DNA from: Thioalkalivibrio sp. AKL19 | Lineage (GTDB): Bacteria > Pseudomonadota > Gammaproteobacteria > Ectothiorhodospirales > Ectothiorhodospiraceae | DNA: 64,000 bases | Direction of reading: 5' to 3' | Assembly (NCBI RefSeq): GCF_000420165.1 | Contig: NZ_ATUK01000011.1 | Coordinates: 124,001 to 188,000 of the forward strand | Shown here: positions 30,053 to 39,684 of the stretch, piece after piece | Position numbering within the stretch: position 1 is the stretch's first letter | Layout of the letters: each line of letters opens with the position of its first letter | Notes under the pieces: model-generated | What the model saw: only the letters and a program-made list of their open reading frames with translations | Databases searched by the model: none | What the model was told of the DNA's origin: nothing | Made by a program: the position numbers and the translations under genes

Positions 30053-32863
30053 ATGAACGAGATGCCATCCCGGCACCGGCTGGACAGCCCCGTATCCGGG
30101 CAGGAACTGCACCCGGACAACCTCGCCTTCGCCGAGGGTCTGCTGGAGCACTATCGCGAGGACCCCGATTCGGTCCCGCCGGCCTGGGCCGACTACTTTC
30201 GCTCGCTGGAGAGCGTCGCGCGCCCGGAACGTCGTCGGCGTTCGACCGATCGTCCGGATCTCGAGCACGAGCAGCTGCAGATCCGCGTGTTGCAGTTCAT
30301 CAATGCCTACCGCTATCTCGGCCACTTCGGCGCCCGCCTCGATCCACTGGAGCGGGAATCGCCGGACCCCCCGCGCGAGCTGAGCCGGGAACACCATGGT
30401 CTGGACGGGGTCGGCCCGGATGTCACCTTTGACCCGGGATCGCTGTTCATCGACGGGCGGGTCTCGCTGGACACCATCGAGCGGGTCCTGAAGGAGACCT
30501 ACTGCGCCAGCATTGGCGCGGAATACATGCACCTGATGGCGACGGACGAAAAGCGCTGGCTGCAGGAACGCCTGGAGTCGGCACATGGCCGCTTCGGTTT
30601 CGATGACGACACCCGCCTGGCGATCCTCGAGCGTCTGACCGCCGCGGAGGGTCTGGAGCGCTACCTGCACCGGCGCTACGTCGGTCAGAAGCGCTTTTCC
30701 CTGGAAGGTGCGGAGAGCTTGATTCCGCTTCTGAACGCCCTGGTCCAGCGCGGTGGCGCGCGCGGGTTGCAGGAGCTCGTGGTGGGCATGGCCCATCGCG
30801 GGCGCCTGAACGTGCTGGTCAACCTGTTCGGCAAATCGCCCGAGGAACTGGCGAACGAGTTCGAGGGGCGACCGCGCGACGACCGCGGGACCGGGGACGT
30901 GAAGTACCACCTGGGTTTTTCCTCGGATCTTGAAACACCGGGCGGTCGGGTGCATCTGGCCCTGGCCTTCAATCCCTCGCACCTGGAGATCGTGACCCCG
31001 GTGGTGGAGGGCTCGGTGCGCGCGCGCCAGGTGCGCATCGGGGATCGCAAGGGCAACCGCGTGATGCCAGTGGTGATCCATGGCGATGCCGCCTTCGCCG
31101 GGCAGGGCGTGGTCATGGAGACCCTGAACATGTCCCAGACCCGGGGGTTCTCCACCAAGGGGACCGTGCACGTGGTGGTGAACAACCAGATCGGGTTTAC
31201 GACTTCGACCCTGAAGGATTCCCGATCGACGCATTACGCGACCGATGTCGCCAAAATGGTGAATGCACCCATCCTGCACGTGAACGGCGACGACCCCGAG
31301 GCCGTGGTGTTCGTCACCCAGATCGCGCTGGACTACCGCATGCGCTTCGGCAAGGACGTCGTCATCGACCTCGTTTGTTACCGCCGCCAGGGCCACAACG
31401 AGGCGGACGAGCCGGCCGCCACCCAGCCGCGGATGTACCACCGTATCCGCGAATTGCCGACCACTCGCGAACGCTACGCCACGCGCCTGATCCGGGATGG
31501 TCTGACCACCGAGGATGCCCAGGAGCAGGCGCTGGAGGACTATCGCGGCCGGCTGGATGCCGGTCAGCCGGTGGCGCTGTCGCTGCTGCGCGAGCGCAAC
31601 GGGCACGCCGGGTCCTCCACCAACTGGGGCCCCTACGTGAACCAGACCTGGGATCAGGACGTGGAGACCGGGGCCCCCGTCGATCGCCTGGCGCGCACCC
31701 TCGAGCAGCTCTCCACGCCGCCCGAGGACTTTCGCCCCAACGACCGCGTGCAGAAGATTCTCGATGCCCGTGTGGCGATGGCGCGTGGCGAGCAACCGCT
31801 GGATTGGGGCGCGGCCGAGACCCTGGCCTATGGCGCGCTGATCCAGGATGGCTACCGCATCCGTCTGTCCGGGCAGGATTCCAGCCGCGGGACCTTTTTC
31901 CATCGCCATGCCGTGCTGCACGACCAGGAGACCGGCAACGCCATCGTGCCGCTGCGGCGCCTGGACCCGGACCATCCGCGCTTTCTGGTGATCGATTCGC
32001 TGCTGTCCGAGGAGGGCGTGCTGGCGTTCGAGTATGGCTATGCCACTGCCGCGCCCGAGGCCCTGGTGATTTGGGAGGCGCAGTTCGGCGACTTCGTCAA
32101 CGGCGCCCAGGTAGTGATCGACCAGTTCATCTCCTCCGGCGAGCAGAAGTGGGGGCGCCTGTCCGGCCTGACCCTGTTGCTGCCCCACGGCTACGAGGGG
32201 CAGGGGCCGGAGCACTCCTCGGCCCGTCCGGAGCGCTTCCTGCAACTGGCGGCGCAGGAGAACATGCAGGTCTGCGTGCCGACCACGCCGGCGCAGATGT
32301 TTCACCTGCTGCGCCGGCAGATGCTGCGGCCCTATCGCAAGCCACTGATCGTGATGACGCCGAAGAGCCTTTTGCGGCACAAGGACGCGGTCTCCGACCT
32401 CGATGCGCTGGCAACGGGGCAGTATCAGACGGTGATCGACGATGACCGCATCAAGGACCCGGGCAAGGTGCAGCGTGTGCTGATGACCAGCGGGCGCATC
32501 TTCTACGACCTGGCCGCGCGCCAGGCCGAGGGCGAGCACACGGATACGGCGATCCTGCGCCTGGAGCAGTGCTATCCCTTCCCCGAGGAACGCCTGACCG
32601 AATTGCTGGGCCGTTACCCGGAGGCACACGAATTCGTCTGGGTGCAGGACGAGCCGGAGAACCAGGGCTACCTGGAGTTCGTCGCCCCCCGCATCAACCC
32701 GCTGCTGGCGGTGCGCGGGCAGACCCTGCACGCGGTCGCGCGGCCCCCGGCCGCCGCGCCCGCCGTGGGCTACCCCGAGGTGCACAAGGCGCAGCTGAAG
32801 GACTTGCTCGAGCGCGCGTTCGGGCCGATCAGCTCGCGCGACACCCCGCATCCGACCCCCTGA
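30053..32863 (+). CDS. sucA: 2-oxoglutarate dehydrogenase E1 component
   Basis: Thiamine-diphosphate-dependent decarboxylase of the TCA-cycle 2-oxoglutarate dehydrogenase complex; 936 aa against 933 in E. coli. Motifs: GLEYLHRRYVG-like segment ERYLHRRYVGQKRFSLEG, GMAHRGRLNVLVN, HLGFSSD, FNPSHLEIVTPVVEG, IHGDAAFAGQGVV, the ThDP site VNNQIGFTTS and NGDDPEAV, and EYGYATAAPEALVIWEAQFGD. ATG 30053 gives the family length and follows GGAAG; ATG 30038 is an alternative. sucB follows after 35 nt; no lpd gene is in the window. Confidence 0.95.
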   Translation: MNEMPSRHRLDSPVSGQELHPDNLAFAEGLLEHYREDPDSVPPAWADYFRSLESVARPERRRRSTDRPDLEHEQLQIRVLQFINAYRYLGHFGARLDPLERESPDPPRELSREHHGLDGVGPDVTFDPGSLFIDGRVSLDTIERVLKETYCASIGAEYMHLMATDEKRWLQERLESAHGRFGFDDDTRLAILERLTAAEGLERYLHRRYVGQKRFSLEGAESLIPLLNALVQRGGARGLQELVVGMAHRGRLNVLVNLFGKSPEELANEFEGRPRDDRGTGDVKYHLGFSSDLETPGGRVHLALAFNPSHLEIVTPVVEGSVRARQVRIGDRKGNRVMPVVIHGDAAFAGQGVVMETLNMSQTRGFSTKGTVHVVVNNQIGFTTSTLKDSRSTHYATDVAKMVNAPILHVNGDDPEAVVFVTQIALDYRMRFGKDVVIDLVCYRRQGHNEADEPAATQPRMYHRIRELPTTRERYATRLIRDGLTTEDAQEQALEDYRGRLDAGQPVALSLLRERNGHAGSSTNWGPYVNQTWDQDVETGAPVDRLARTLEQLSTPPEDFRPNDRVQKILDARVAMARGEQPLDWGAAETLAYGALIQDGYRIRLSGQDSSRGTFFHRHAVLHDQETGNAIVPLRRLDPDHPRFLVIDSLLSEEGVLAFEYGYATAAPEALVIWEAQFGDFVNGAQVVIDQFISSGEQKWGRLSGLTLLLPHGYEGQGPEHSSARPERFLQLAAQENMQVCVPTTPAQMFHLLRRQMLRPYRKPLIVMTPKSLLRHKDAVSDLDALATGQYQTVIDDDRIKDPGKVQRVLMTSGRIFYDLAARQAEGEHTDTAILRLEQCYPFPEERLTELLGRYPEAHEFVWVQDEPENQGYLEFVAPRINPLLAVRGQTLHAVARPPAAAPAVGYPEVHKAQLKDLLERAFGPISSRDTPHPTP

Positions 32864-32898
32864 ACATTCCACACTGACGCACAGCACAAGGAAGCGAG

Positions 32899-34224
32899 AT
32901 GGCATCCGATCGCACCCCGATCCAGGTCCCGGAACTCCCCGAGTCGGTCGCCGACGCGACCGTGATCGCCCTGCACAAGAAGGCCGGCGACACCGTCAAG
33001 CGTGACGAACTGATCGCAGAGCTGGAGACCGACAAGGTGGTCCTCGAGGTCTCCGCACCCAGCGCGGGCACCCTGGTGGAGCTGTCCGCCAGCGAGGGCG
33101 ACGTGGTCAAGGCCGACGCCGTGCTGGGCTATCTGGGGCCGGCCGAGGCCGCGTCGGAGGATGCGGAAGACGAGGCCGGTGACGAACCGGCGCGGGCGAA
33201 GTCCGCGGATCAGGCGTCGCCAGCCGAGTCCACCCCGGCCGCTCACGACCAGGAGGAAGGCGCGGCAGCGCAACCCGCCGAGTCCGAAGCGGCGAGTGAC
33301 GCCACCAGTGCGCCACCACCGTCGCCATCCGTGCGGCGCCTGTTGCAGGAGGCGGGACTCAGTCCCGGGGATGTCGAGGGGACCGGCGAGGATGGACGTA
33401 TCCAGCGCGAGGACGTGGAGCGCGTTCGGGGCCAGCGAGCAGACGCCGGCACAACCCCGAAGGTGGAGGATTCCGGCGCGGCCGCCCGGTCTGCGGCGGT
33501 CCCGGCCGAGCCGCACGACCGTGCCGAGCGCATCGAGCGCGTCCCGATGACGCGGTTGCGCGCGCGCATCGCGGAGCGCCTGCTGGAGGCCAAGCAGTCC
33601 ACCGCGATGCTGACCACCTTCAACGAGATCGACATGTCCGCGGCCATGGCGCTGCGCAGCCGCTACAAGGAAACCTTCGAGAAACGCCATTCCATCAAGC
33701 TCGGCTTCATGGGCCTGTTCGTGGCCGCGGCCAGCCGCGCGCTCGAGCGCTTCCCGGTCGTCAATGCCGCACTGGATGGCGAAGAGATCGTCTATCACCA
33801 CTACAGCGACATCGGCATCGCGGTGTCCTCCTCGCGCGGGCTGGTGGTGCCGGTCCTCCGCGATACCGGAAAGGCCTCCATTGCCGAGATCGAGCGGCGC
33901 ATCCGCGACTACGCCGAACGCGCACGTGACGGCAAGCTGGACATCGACGAGCTGCGCGGCGGCACGTTCACCATTACCAACGGGGGCGTGTTCGGTTCGT
34001 TATTCTCCACGCCGATCCTGAATCCGCCGCAGAGCGCGATCCTCGGCATGCACGCGATCAAGGAACGCCCGGTCGCGGTGGACGGCGAGGTCGTCGTCCG
34101 GCCGATGATGTACGTCGCCCTGTCCTACGACCACCGCCTGGTTGACGGCGCCGAGGCGGTGCAGTTCCTGGTCGCCATCAAGGAAGCAATCGAGGACCCG
34201 GCGCGGTTGCTGCTCGACGTCTGA
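32899..34224 (+). CDS. sucB: Dihydrolipoyllysine-residue succinyltransferase (E2)
   Basis: Core E2 of the 2-oxoglutarate dehydrogenase complex, 441 aa. Domain order: lipoyl domain (1-80, lipoyl lysine in ETDKVVLEV), an acidic Ala/Glu/Pro linker, the E3-binding domain ([21 protein letters not shown]), a second linker, and the catalytic domain with [25 protein letters not shown] and the active-site [16 protein letters not shown] (His412, Asp416). The end LLLDV is typical. ATG 32899 has AAGGAAG upstream. It is in an operon with sucA. Confidence 0.96.
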   Translation: MASDRTPIQVPELPESVADATVIALHKKAGDTVKRDELIAELETDKVVLEVSAPSAGTLVELSASEGDVVKADAVLGYLGPAEAASEDAEDEAGDEPARAKSADQASPAESTPAAHDQEEGAAAQPAESEAASDATSAPPPSPSVRRLLQEAGLSPGDVEGTGEDGRIQREDVERVRGQRADAGTTPKVEDSGAAARSAAVPAEPHDRAERIERVPMTRLRARIAERLLEAKQSTAMLTTFNEIDMSAAMALRSRYKETFEKRHSIKLGFMGLFVAAASRALERFPVVNAALDGEEIVYHHYSDIGIAVSSSRGLVVPVLRDTGKASIAEIERRIRDYAERARDGKLDIDELRGGTFTITNGGVFGSLFSTPILNPPQSAILGMHAIKERPVAVDGEVVVRPMMYVALSYDHRLVDGAEAVQFLVAIKEAIEDPARLLLDV

Positions 34225-34288
34225 CCCTGTGGGGTGAAGTGGTGGCGTCGGGCGACGATCCGAAGCCGTATCCCACGTGACCGCTGGC

Positions 34289-35977
34289 TCAGGCCTCTCC
34301 GTCGCTGGCCCGGCGCCGGGGGCCGGGGCGCAGGCTGAACAGCAGCACGCCGGCGCCGATCAGGGCCAGCGGCCAGACCGGCCAGGCGAGCCCCTGCCAG
34401 GCGGTGACCTCCAGCTGGGTGGCCAGGCCGGCCAGGGCCAGCAGGGCCACGCCTGCCCACCCCTCGTTGCGGCGGCGGGACTGGCGCCTCAGCCCGTTCT
34501 CCAGCTCGAGGATCTGGCGGCGTAGCGCGGCGTCGCGCTCGGCGCGCTGCTCTTCCACGGTCAGGGCCTTCTCCAGGTGCATCGGCAGTTCCGGCAGGTG
34601 CGCCAGCAGGCGCGGCAAGTGTTGTTGTGCGTTGCGGATGAACGCGCGCACACCCATGCGTTCGTGCATCCATTTTTCGATGAACGGCTTGGCGGTGGTC
34701 CACAGGTCCAGCTGCGGGTAGAGCTGGCGGCCCAGGCCCTCGATGTTCAGCAGGGTCTTCTGCAGCAGCACCAGCTGCGGCTGGACCTCCATGTTGAATC
34801 GCCGCGCGGTCTGGAACAGGCGCAGCAGGACCTGGCCGAAGGAGATCTCGTCCAGCGGACGCTGGAAGATCGGCTCGCATACAGTGCGGATCGCCGCCTC
34901 GAACTCGTCGACGCGGGTGTCCTTCGGGACCCAGCCGGATTCCACGTGCAGCTCCGCCACGCGCCGGTAGTCGCGATTGAAGAAGGCGTGGAAGTTCTCG
35001 GCCAGATAGCGCTGGTCGGAGTCCAGCAGCGAGCCGACGATGCCGAAGTCCACCGCCAGGTAGGTCGGGTCGTCCGGGTGGGTGGCATCGACGAAGATGT
35101 TGCCCGGGTGCATGTCGGCGTGGAAGAAGTTGTGCTGGAACACCTGGGTGAAGAAGATCTCCACGCCGCGTTCGGCCAGCAGCTTGAGGTCCACGTTGCG
35201 TTCGCGCAGGGCGGCCACATCGGCCACCGGGAGGCCGCCGATGCGCTCCATCACCAGTACGCTGCGGCGGGTGTAATCCCAGATGATCTCCGGGATGTAG
35301 AGGAGGTGGCTGTCCTCGAAGTTGCGGTGGATCGCGGCGGCGTTCGCGCCCTCGCGGATCAGGTCCAGTTCGTCGGTGATGGTCTTTTCGTATTCGTCCA
35401 CCACCTCGCGCGGGCGCAGGCGCTTGGCCTCGGACCAGTAGCGGTCCGCCAGGTCCGCGATCAGGTGCATGACCTCGAGGTCCGCGCGGATGGTCTTGAG
35501 GATGCCGGGGCGCACCACCTTCACGACCACCTCGCGCCCGTCCTGCAGCGTGGCCGCGTGCACCTGGGCGATGGAGGCCGAGGCGATTGGCGTGTCCTCG
35601 AAGGCGGCGAAGGCGATCTCGATCGGGCGTTCCAGCTCGGCCTCGATCACGGCGCGCGCCTGGTCACTGGGGAACGGCGGCACCCGGTCCTGCAGGCGCG
35701 CAAGCTCGATCGCGATGTCGTCCGGCAGCAGGTCGCGCCGGGTGGAGAGCATCTGTCCGAACTTGATGAAGATCGGGCCCAGATCCTCCAGCGCGCGGCG
35801 GATGCGCTCGCCGCGCGTGCCTTCAGTGCGGCGGAACCAGTTCCAGGGCGCGAGATAGAGCAGGAAGCTGAGCGGGCGCAGCGGCTTCAGCGTGAACAGG
35901 ATGACGTCCAGGCGATAGCGCACCAGGACCCGCGCAATGGTCCACAGCCGCAGGCCCCGGTACAGCGCGCGGCGCAT
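34289..35977 (-). CDS. ubiB: Ubiquinone biosynthesis protein UbiB (ABC1/ADCK kinase-like ATPase)
   Basis: Atypical kinase-fold ATPase needed for ubiquinone synthesis, 562 aa. Motifs: [24 protein letters not shown] (the KxGQ signature), [42 protein letters not shown] and VDFGIVGSL. Two C-terminal transmembrane helices ([18 protein letters not shown] and [13 protein letters not shown]) anchor it to the inner membrane. Its start overlaps the ubiJ stop by one base (TGATG). Confidence 0.95.
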   Translation of the reverse strand: MRRALYRGLRLWTIARVLVRYRLDVILFTLKPLRPLSFLLYLAPWNWFRRTEGTRGERIRRALEDLGPIFIKFGQMLSTRRDLLPDDIAIELARLQDRVPPFPSDQARAVIEAELERPIEIAFAAFEDTPIASASIAQVHAATLQDGREVVVKVVRPGILKTIRADLEVMHLIADLADRYWSEAKRLRPREVVDEYEKTITDELDLIREGANAAAIHRNFEDSHLLYIPEIIWDYTRRSVLVMERIGGLPVADVAALRERNVDLKLLAERGVEIFFTQVFQHNFFHADMHPGNIFVDATHPDDPTYLAVDFGIVGSLLDSDQRYLAENFHAFFNRDYRRVAELHVESGWVPKDTRVDEFEAAIRTVCEPIFQRPLDEISFGQVLLRLFQTARRFNMEVQPQLVLLQKTLLNIEGLGRQLYPQLDLWTTAKPFIEKWMHERMGVRAFIRNAQQHLPRLLAHLPELPMHLEKALTVEEQRAERDAALRRQILELENGLRRQSRRRNEGWAGVALLALAGLATQLEVTAWQGLAWPVWPLALIGAGVLLFSLRPGPRRRASDGEA

Positions 35978-36597
35978 CAGGCCTGCCGGTCGTCAGGTGC
36001 GGAGGCCGGTGCCTCCAGACGACGCAGCCGCGCATCCAGCCGGGCGACGTCGTCGCGCAGCGTGGCGACGTCTTCGGCGAAGGCCTCGAACGCACCGCCG
36101 GCCGGTAGCCATTCGAGCTCGTCGCGCAGGTAGTCGGCCGTGTCCTCGGCGGAGCGCCGGCCCAGGTGCCGCAGGCTGTCGCGCGCCTGGTCCAGCAGGT
36201 GGCGCAGCGGTCCGGCCGCTCCGGCGCCGGCAAAGCGCTCGAACAGGCCCTCCCAGTCGATACCGGCGTCGCGCAGCGCATGCTGCAGGTCGGAGAGCAC
36301 GGTCGCATCGCCTTTGATGGTCAGCCCGGAGCGGTCATCGCGTGCCATGGCTGCGGCCAGCGACAGCGGCGAGCCCGCCAGCTGCACGTCTACCGGCTCC
36401 TCCTCGCCGCCCACGACCTGCAGCCGGTCGGCGGCACCGATCAACGAGAAGGCCAGCCCCGGCGGCTCGACCACGATGGCGATCGCGCGCCCGGCCAGCC
36501 GCGCCCGGTCCTCCTTCGGGGCGCTCGCCAGATGCTCGTTCAGCGTGGCCTCGATCAGGGCCGCGAACGGGCTGGGCAGGGCGAAGGGTTCGGCCAT
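35977..36597 (-). CDS. ubiJ: Ubiquinone biosynthesis accessory factor UbiJ (SCP2 domain)
   Basis: 206 aa. An SCP2-like lipid-binding domain (about 15-120: [46 protein letters not shown]) is followed by a C-terminal coiled coil ([21 protein letters not shown]). UbiJ binds ubiquinone intermediates and organises the Ubi complex in E. coli. Its place between ubiE and ubiB is the conserved order and makes the call secure. Confidence 0.93.
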   Translation of the reverse strand: MAEPFALPSPFAALIEATLNEHLASAPKEDRARLAGRAIAIVVEPPGLAFSLIGAADRLQVVGGEEEPVDVQLAGSPLSLAAAMARDDRSGLTIKGDATVLSDLQHALRDAGIDWEGLFERFAGAGAAGPLRHLLDQARDSLRHLGRRSAEDTADYLRDELEWLPAGGAFEAFAEDVATLRDDVARLDARLRRLEAPASAPDDRQA

Positions 36598-36601
36598 GGG
36601 G

Positions 36602-37354
36602 TTACTGGAGTTTGGTGCCGCGGTGCAGGGCGACGATGCCGCCGGTCAGGTTGTCGTACTCGACCCGTTCCAGTCCGGCGTCGCGCATCATGCCGGCCAG
36701 GGTTTCCTGATCCGGGTGCATGCGGATGGATTCGGCCAGATAGCGGTAGCTGTCCGCGTCATTCGCGACCAGCTTGCCCATCAGCGGCAGCATCTTGAAC
36801 GAATAGACATCGTAGATCGGGCGCAGCGGCGCGACCGGCTGCGAGAACTCCAGCACCAGCACGCGCCCGCCCGGCTTGATCACCCGGCGCATCTCGGCCA
36901 GCGCGCGTTCCTTGCGGGTCACGTTGCGCAGGCCGAAGGCGATGGTCACGCGGTCGAAGTAGTCGTCCGGGTACGGGAGCTGCTCGGCGTCCGCCTGCAC
37001 GAAGTCGAGGTTGCCGACATGGCCCTCGTCCAGCATGCGGTCGCGTCCGGCCTCCAGCATCGAGGCATTGATGTCGCAGACCACGATCTGCCCCTTCTGC
37101 CCGACGCGCGGGGCAAAGGCGCCGGCCAGGTCGCCAGTGCCGCCGGCAAGGTCCAGGATCTTCATACCCGGGCGCACGCCGGTGCGCTCCAGCGTGTAGC
37201 GCTTCCAGATGCGATGGACGCCCATCGACATCAGGTCGTTCATCACGTCGTAGCGCGAAGCGACCGAGTGGAATACCTCGCCGACGCGCGAGGCCTTTTC
37301 GGACTCGGGGACGGTCTGGTAGCCGAAGTGGGTCTTGCCGGATTCGTCTTTCAT
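36602..37354 (-). CDS. ubiE: Ubiquinone/menaquinone C-methyltransferase
   Basis: SAM-dependent C-methylation in ubiquinone (and menaquinone) synthesis, 250 aa. Family signature seen: [17 protein letters not shown] at the N-terminus, [19 protein letters not shown], the SAM site [12 protein letters not shown], and [27 protein letters not shown] 37354 is chosen over a TTG directly before it. ubiJ begins 4 nt downstream, so the genes form one operon. Confidence 0.97.
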   Translation of the reverse strand: MKDESGKTHFGYQTVPESEKASRVGEVFHSVASRYDVMNDLMSMGVHRIWKRYTLERTGVRPGMKILDLAGGTGDLAGAFAPRVGQKGQIVVCDINASMLEAGRDRMLDEGHVGNLDFVQADAEQLPYPDDYFDRVTIAFGLRNVTRKERALAEMRRVIKPGGRVLVLEFSQPVAPLRPIYDVYSFKMLPLMGKLVANDADSYRYLAESIRMHPDQETLAGMMRDAGLERVEYDNLTGGIVALHRGTKLQ

Positions 37355-37367
37355 CAAGCTGCCGTTG

Positions 37368-37733
37368 TCAGTGCGTCTTGCGCTCGTGCCCGGCCTCTTT
37401 CAGCCGATCCAGGTAATCCTGCCACAGTCGCTCCTGGTCTGTGCCGAGCTCGTGCAGGTAGTCCCAGTCATAGATGCCGGTATCGTGGCCGTCGGAGAAC
37501 ACGAGTTTCACCGCATAGTTGCCGACCGGCTCGATCCCGGTGATGTTCACGTCTTCCTTGCCGACCTGCAGCACCTCCTGGCCCTTGCCGTGCCCGCGCA
37601 CCTCGGCCGAGGGCGAATACACGCGCAAGAACTCGCAGGGCAACTCGAAATGCGAGCCATCGGAGTAGGTCAGCTCCAGGATGCGTGACTTCTGATGCAA
37701 CTGAATATCGGTGGGTCGGTGCGTACTGCTCAT
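37368..37733 (-). CDS. DUF971 (gamma-butyrobetaine hydroxylase-like N-domain) protein
   Basis: 121-residue small protein whose fold matches the N-terminal domain of gamma-butyrobetaine hydroxylase: [29 protein letters not shown], then [22 protein letters not shown]. It regularly precedes ubiE in proteobacteria and has been linked to iron-sulfur protein assembly; its role here is unproven. The start ATG 37733 ([10 protein letters not shown]) is fixed by GGAGG 6 nt upstream; a GTG at 37751 is less likely. First gene of the ubiquinone operon. Confidence 0.9.
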   Translation of the reverse strand: MSSTHRPTDIQLHQKSRILELTYSDGSHFELPCEFLRVYSPSAEVRGHGKGQEVLQVGKEDVNITGIEPVGNYAVKLVFSDGHDTGIYDWDYLHELGTDQERLWQDYLDRLKEAGHERKTH

Positions 37734-38230
37734 GCGGCCTCCAGAATCCACAGTCCGGGCGCCGCCCGAACCGAATCAGCGGACCGCCAAACGGCGGCCA
37801 TCAATGGACTGCGAGGATACCAGCCCTGCCTGCCCGCGTGGCATCTCCCCTCGCGCCGAAGGCCTGCCGGCTCGCTAAAGTTTGTCGCGCAAGTCTTCCT
37901 GAGATATGTGCCTGCACGTCGCTTGGAGCGTGCTGCCGCCCCCTTCGTTGTGGCCGTTACCAAATTGCGCCGACACCGAGTTATTCCAGTTTTATTGAAT
38001 GCTGCCTTTCATACGAGGGCCGTATGCACCCATATTAAAGGCAGTGGACTTCTAGATCGGGTGCCCAGAGATCAAGCCCATCTGGCCCCGCCGCGCGAGA
38101 TTACGATGCCCTTCAGCGGCCGAACACCTCCCCGGTACCTTTCGATGAACCAAAAAAAAGGGCTCCAGGGGGAGCCCTTAACTCGATGGCCCAGGGGGGA
38201 TGGGCCAACAAGGCGGTGCCTTGGTTGTCG
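37734..38230. other. Gene-free stretch between ubiquinone operon and PEP-CTERM gene
   Basis: About 500 bp without a supportable gene. The right end holds a terminator for the PEP-CTERM gene. The rest has somewhat lower GC (around 37960-38060) and should include the promoter of the DUF971-ubi operon, which I could not place. Confidence 0.6.
38158..38179 (-). terminator. Rho-independent terminator of PEP-CTERM gene
   Basis: AAGGGCTCC pairs with GGAGCCCTT. On the minus strand the stem is followed by eight T residues, about 50 bp after the stop. Confidence 0.9.
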
Positions 38231-39205
38231 TTATGCCGCCTGGCGGAAGGCGTTGGCGGAGCGGCGGCGGATGCCACCGACCCCGATGAAGCCGGCCAGG
38301 ATCAGCAGGGACAGCCCCATCAGCGCCAGGGTGCCCGGTTCCGGTACTGCGAAGCGCAGGCTGCCATCGTGGGTGGACTGGGTTTCGCTGAACAGGGTCT
38401 GACCTTCCTGGGTGTCGCCGTACACGTTGTTGGCATCGTCACCGAAGAAGGTTTGCGGAGCTGGGTTCTGGACGGTGCCGGCGCTGGCAAAGGCCGTGAC
38501 CTGGAAGGTCGGGGCGCCGTCCTCGTCTTCGATCAGGTCCGCGAAGTCGATGCCGTCGCGGGTGAACCAGAAGCCGGGCAGTACGTCGACCACCTGGAAC
38601 TCGAATGTGAACGCCCCTTCAACAAAGTCCCCGTCGGGGCCGCCGGCGAACTCCAGGATGCTGTCGCCGCTTTTCAGGGCCATCTCCATGACTTGCTCGC
38701 CGGCGGTGTAATGCGCCGCCGCCGCTTCATAGTCCTGGCCGAAGCCAGTATTCGGAGCGGACATGAACAGCTGGAAGTTGTCGGTACCGACCGAGGTGTA
38801 GTCAGCGTTGACAATCCAATCTCCAGCATCGTTGTAATTCGCCGACGTAATTACACCGCGGAGTTCGTCCCAGAGCATTCCCATGGAGTAGTCGCGTCCA
38901 AGGAAGTCGGGCCCGGTCTCGGTCGCAGAGCCGCCGAGCGAGGTCCGGTAGGACGATGCATCGCCGTACCCGCGGTCATAGAACACATCACCGACCTGGA
39001 CCGGGTTGTTCGGGTCCTGAACGTACTGGAAGGTCTGGGTGTTCAGGTCGAACTGGATCCGGCGGACGTTTTCGACCGAGCCGCTGTAGTCCGCGGTGGC
39101 GTCGAGATTCATGTCGAAGTCGATCGTCTCCGCTGTCGCGGTACTCGCACCTGCGGCGAAAATGCCGACGCAGAGCGAAGCGAGAAGTACTTTTTTCGCG
39201 TTCAT
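38231..39205 (-). CDS. PEP-CTERM sorting domain protein (exosortase substrate)
   Basis: 324-residue exported protein. Signal peptide MNAKKVLLASLCVGIFAAGA with cleavage near TATAE, an acidic extracellular region rich in Asp, Gly, Ser, Thr, and a classic C-terminal tripartite signal: VPEPGTLALMGL, a hydrophobic helix (LLILAGFIGVGG) and the basic tail IRRRSA. It should be processed by the XrtA encoded at 57129-58679. The body is unlike families I know. ATG 39205 has AGGAG 6 nt upstream, and a sigma-54 promoter lies about 90 bp upstream. Confidence 0.93.
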   Translation of the reverse strand: MNAKKVLLASLCVGIFAAGASTATAETIDFDMNLDATADYSGSVENVRRIQFDLNTQTFQYVQDPNNPVQVGDVFYDRGYGDASSYRTSLGGSATETGPDFLGRDYSMGMLWDELRGVITSANYNDAGDWIVNADYTSVGTDNFQLFMSAPNTGFGQDYEAAAAHYTAGEQVMEMALKSGDSILEFAGGPDGDFVEGAFTFEFQVVDVLPGFWFTRDGIDFADLIEDEDGAPTFQVTAFASAGTVQNPAPQTFFGDDANNVYGDTQEGQTLFSETQSTHDGSLRFAVPEPGTLALMGLSLLILAGFIGVGGIRRRSANAFRQAA

Positions 39206-39296
39206 GGGGTTCTCCTGATGCTCAATATAAGAGCGATTCAACCATCGCCGGGGCTTGGCCTGGTGGCCTTGTCTGTTGCTCTCGGTTGAATACAAA

Positions 39297-39312
39297 GCAG
39301 GTGGCGTGCCAA
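39297..39312 (-). promoter_or_regulatory. Sigma-54 (RpoN) type promoter of PEP-CTERM gene
   Basis: Minus strand reads TTGGCACGCCACCTGC. GG at -24 and GC at -12 are separated by exactly 10 bp, and TGGCACG-N4-CTGC differs from the consensus (TGGCACG-N4-TTGC) at one base. The start site would be about 80 bp upstream of ATG 39205. Confidence 0.7.
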
Positions 39313-39632
39313 TTTTCGGGGCGATCCGGAGAATTCCGTAACTACATGAATATGAATTAAAAAAAAGGGGCTCGCGGCGGGGCGGTTCGGAAGGTCCGTT
39401 GCAGTCGGGCGTTTTGCCTGGGTTTTGCGGGCCGAACTGTAAAGGTGATCGACGGGGGTCGCGGCGGCTTGTGGCCTTAAGGGCGTCCGAAATCGACGAG
39501 ATGATTCGAATCCTTTGCTAAACAGTTTGTTGTGCGGGTTTTTCTCCTTGTAAAGCATCTCGACAGACCGCCTGCAAGGCCCCGGAGATGTCCGCCACCC
39601 GGGTGCTGGTTTGCTTCGCGAGGGGTTGCCAG

Positions 39633-39668
39633 CGGTCGCTCGTCGCCCGCCCTGGCGACGAGCGACCG
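39633..39668 (-). terminator. Strong hairpin ending the MMPL operon
   Basis: A perfect 15-bp stem, CGGTCGCTCGTCGCC with its reverse complement, and a 6-nt loop, 17 bp after the stop of the MMPL gene. No T-run is seen, so it may act as a 3' stabiliser or a weak terminator. Confidence 0.6.
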
Positions 39669-39684
39669 GGAGGCGTGATCCGGG

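Larger units (their letters stand above)
39206..39684. other. Regulatory stretch between PEP-CTERM gene and MMPL operon
   Basis: No gene. It contains a sigma-54-type promoter for the PEP-CTERM gene, an AT-rich patch (39340-39370), and the hairpin that ends the MMPL operon. Confidence 0.65.
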
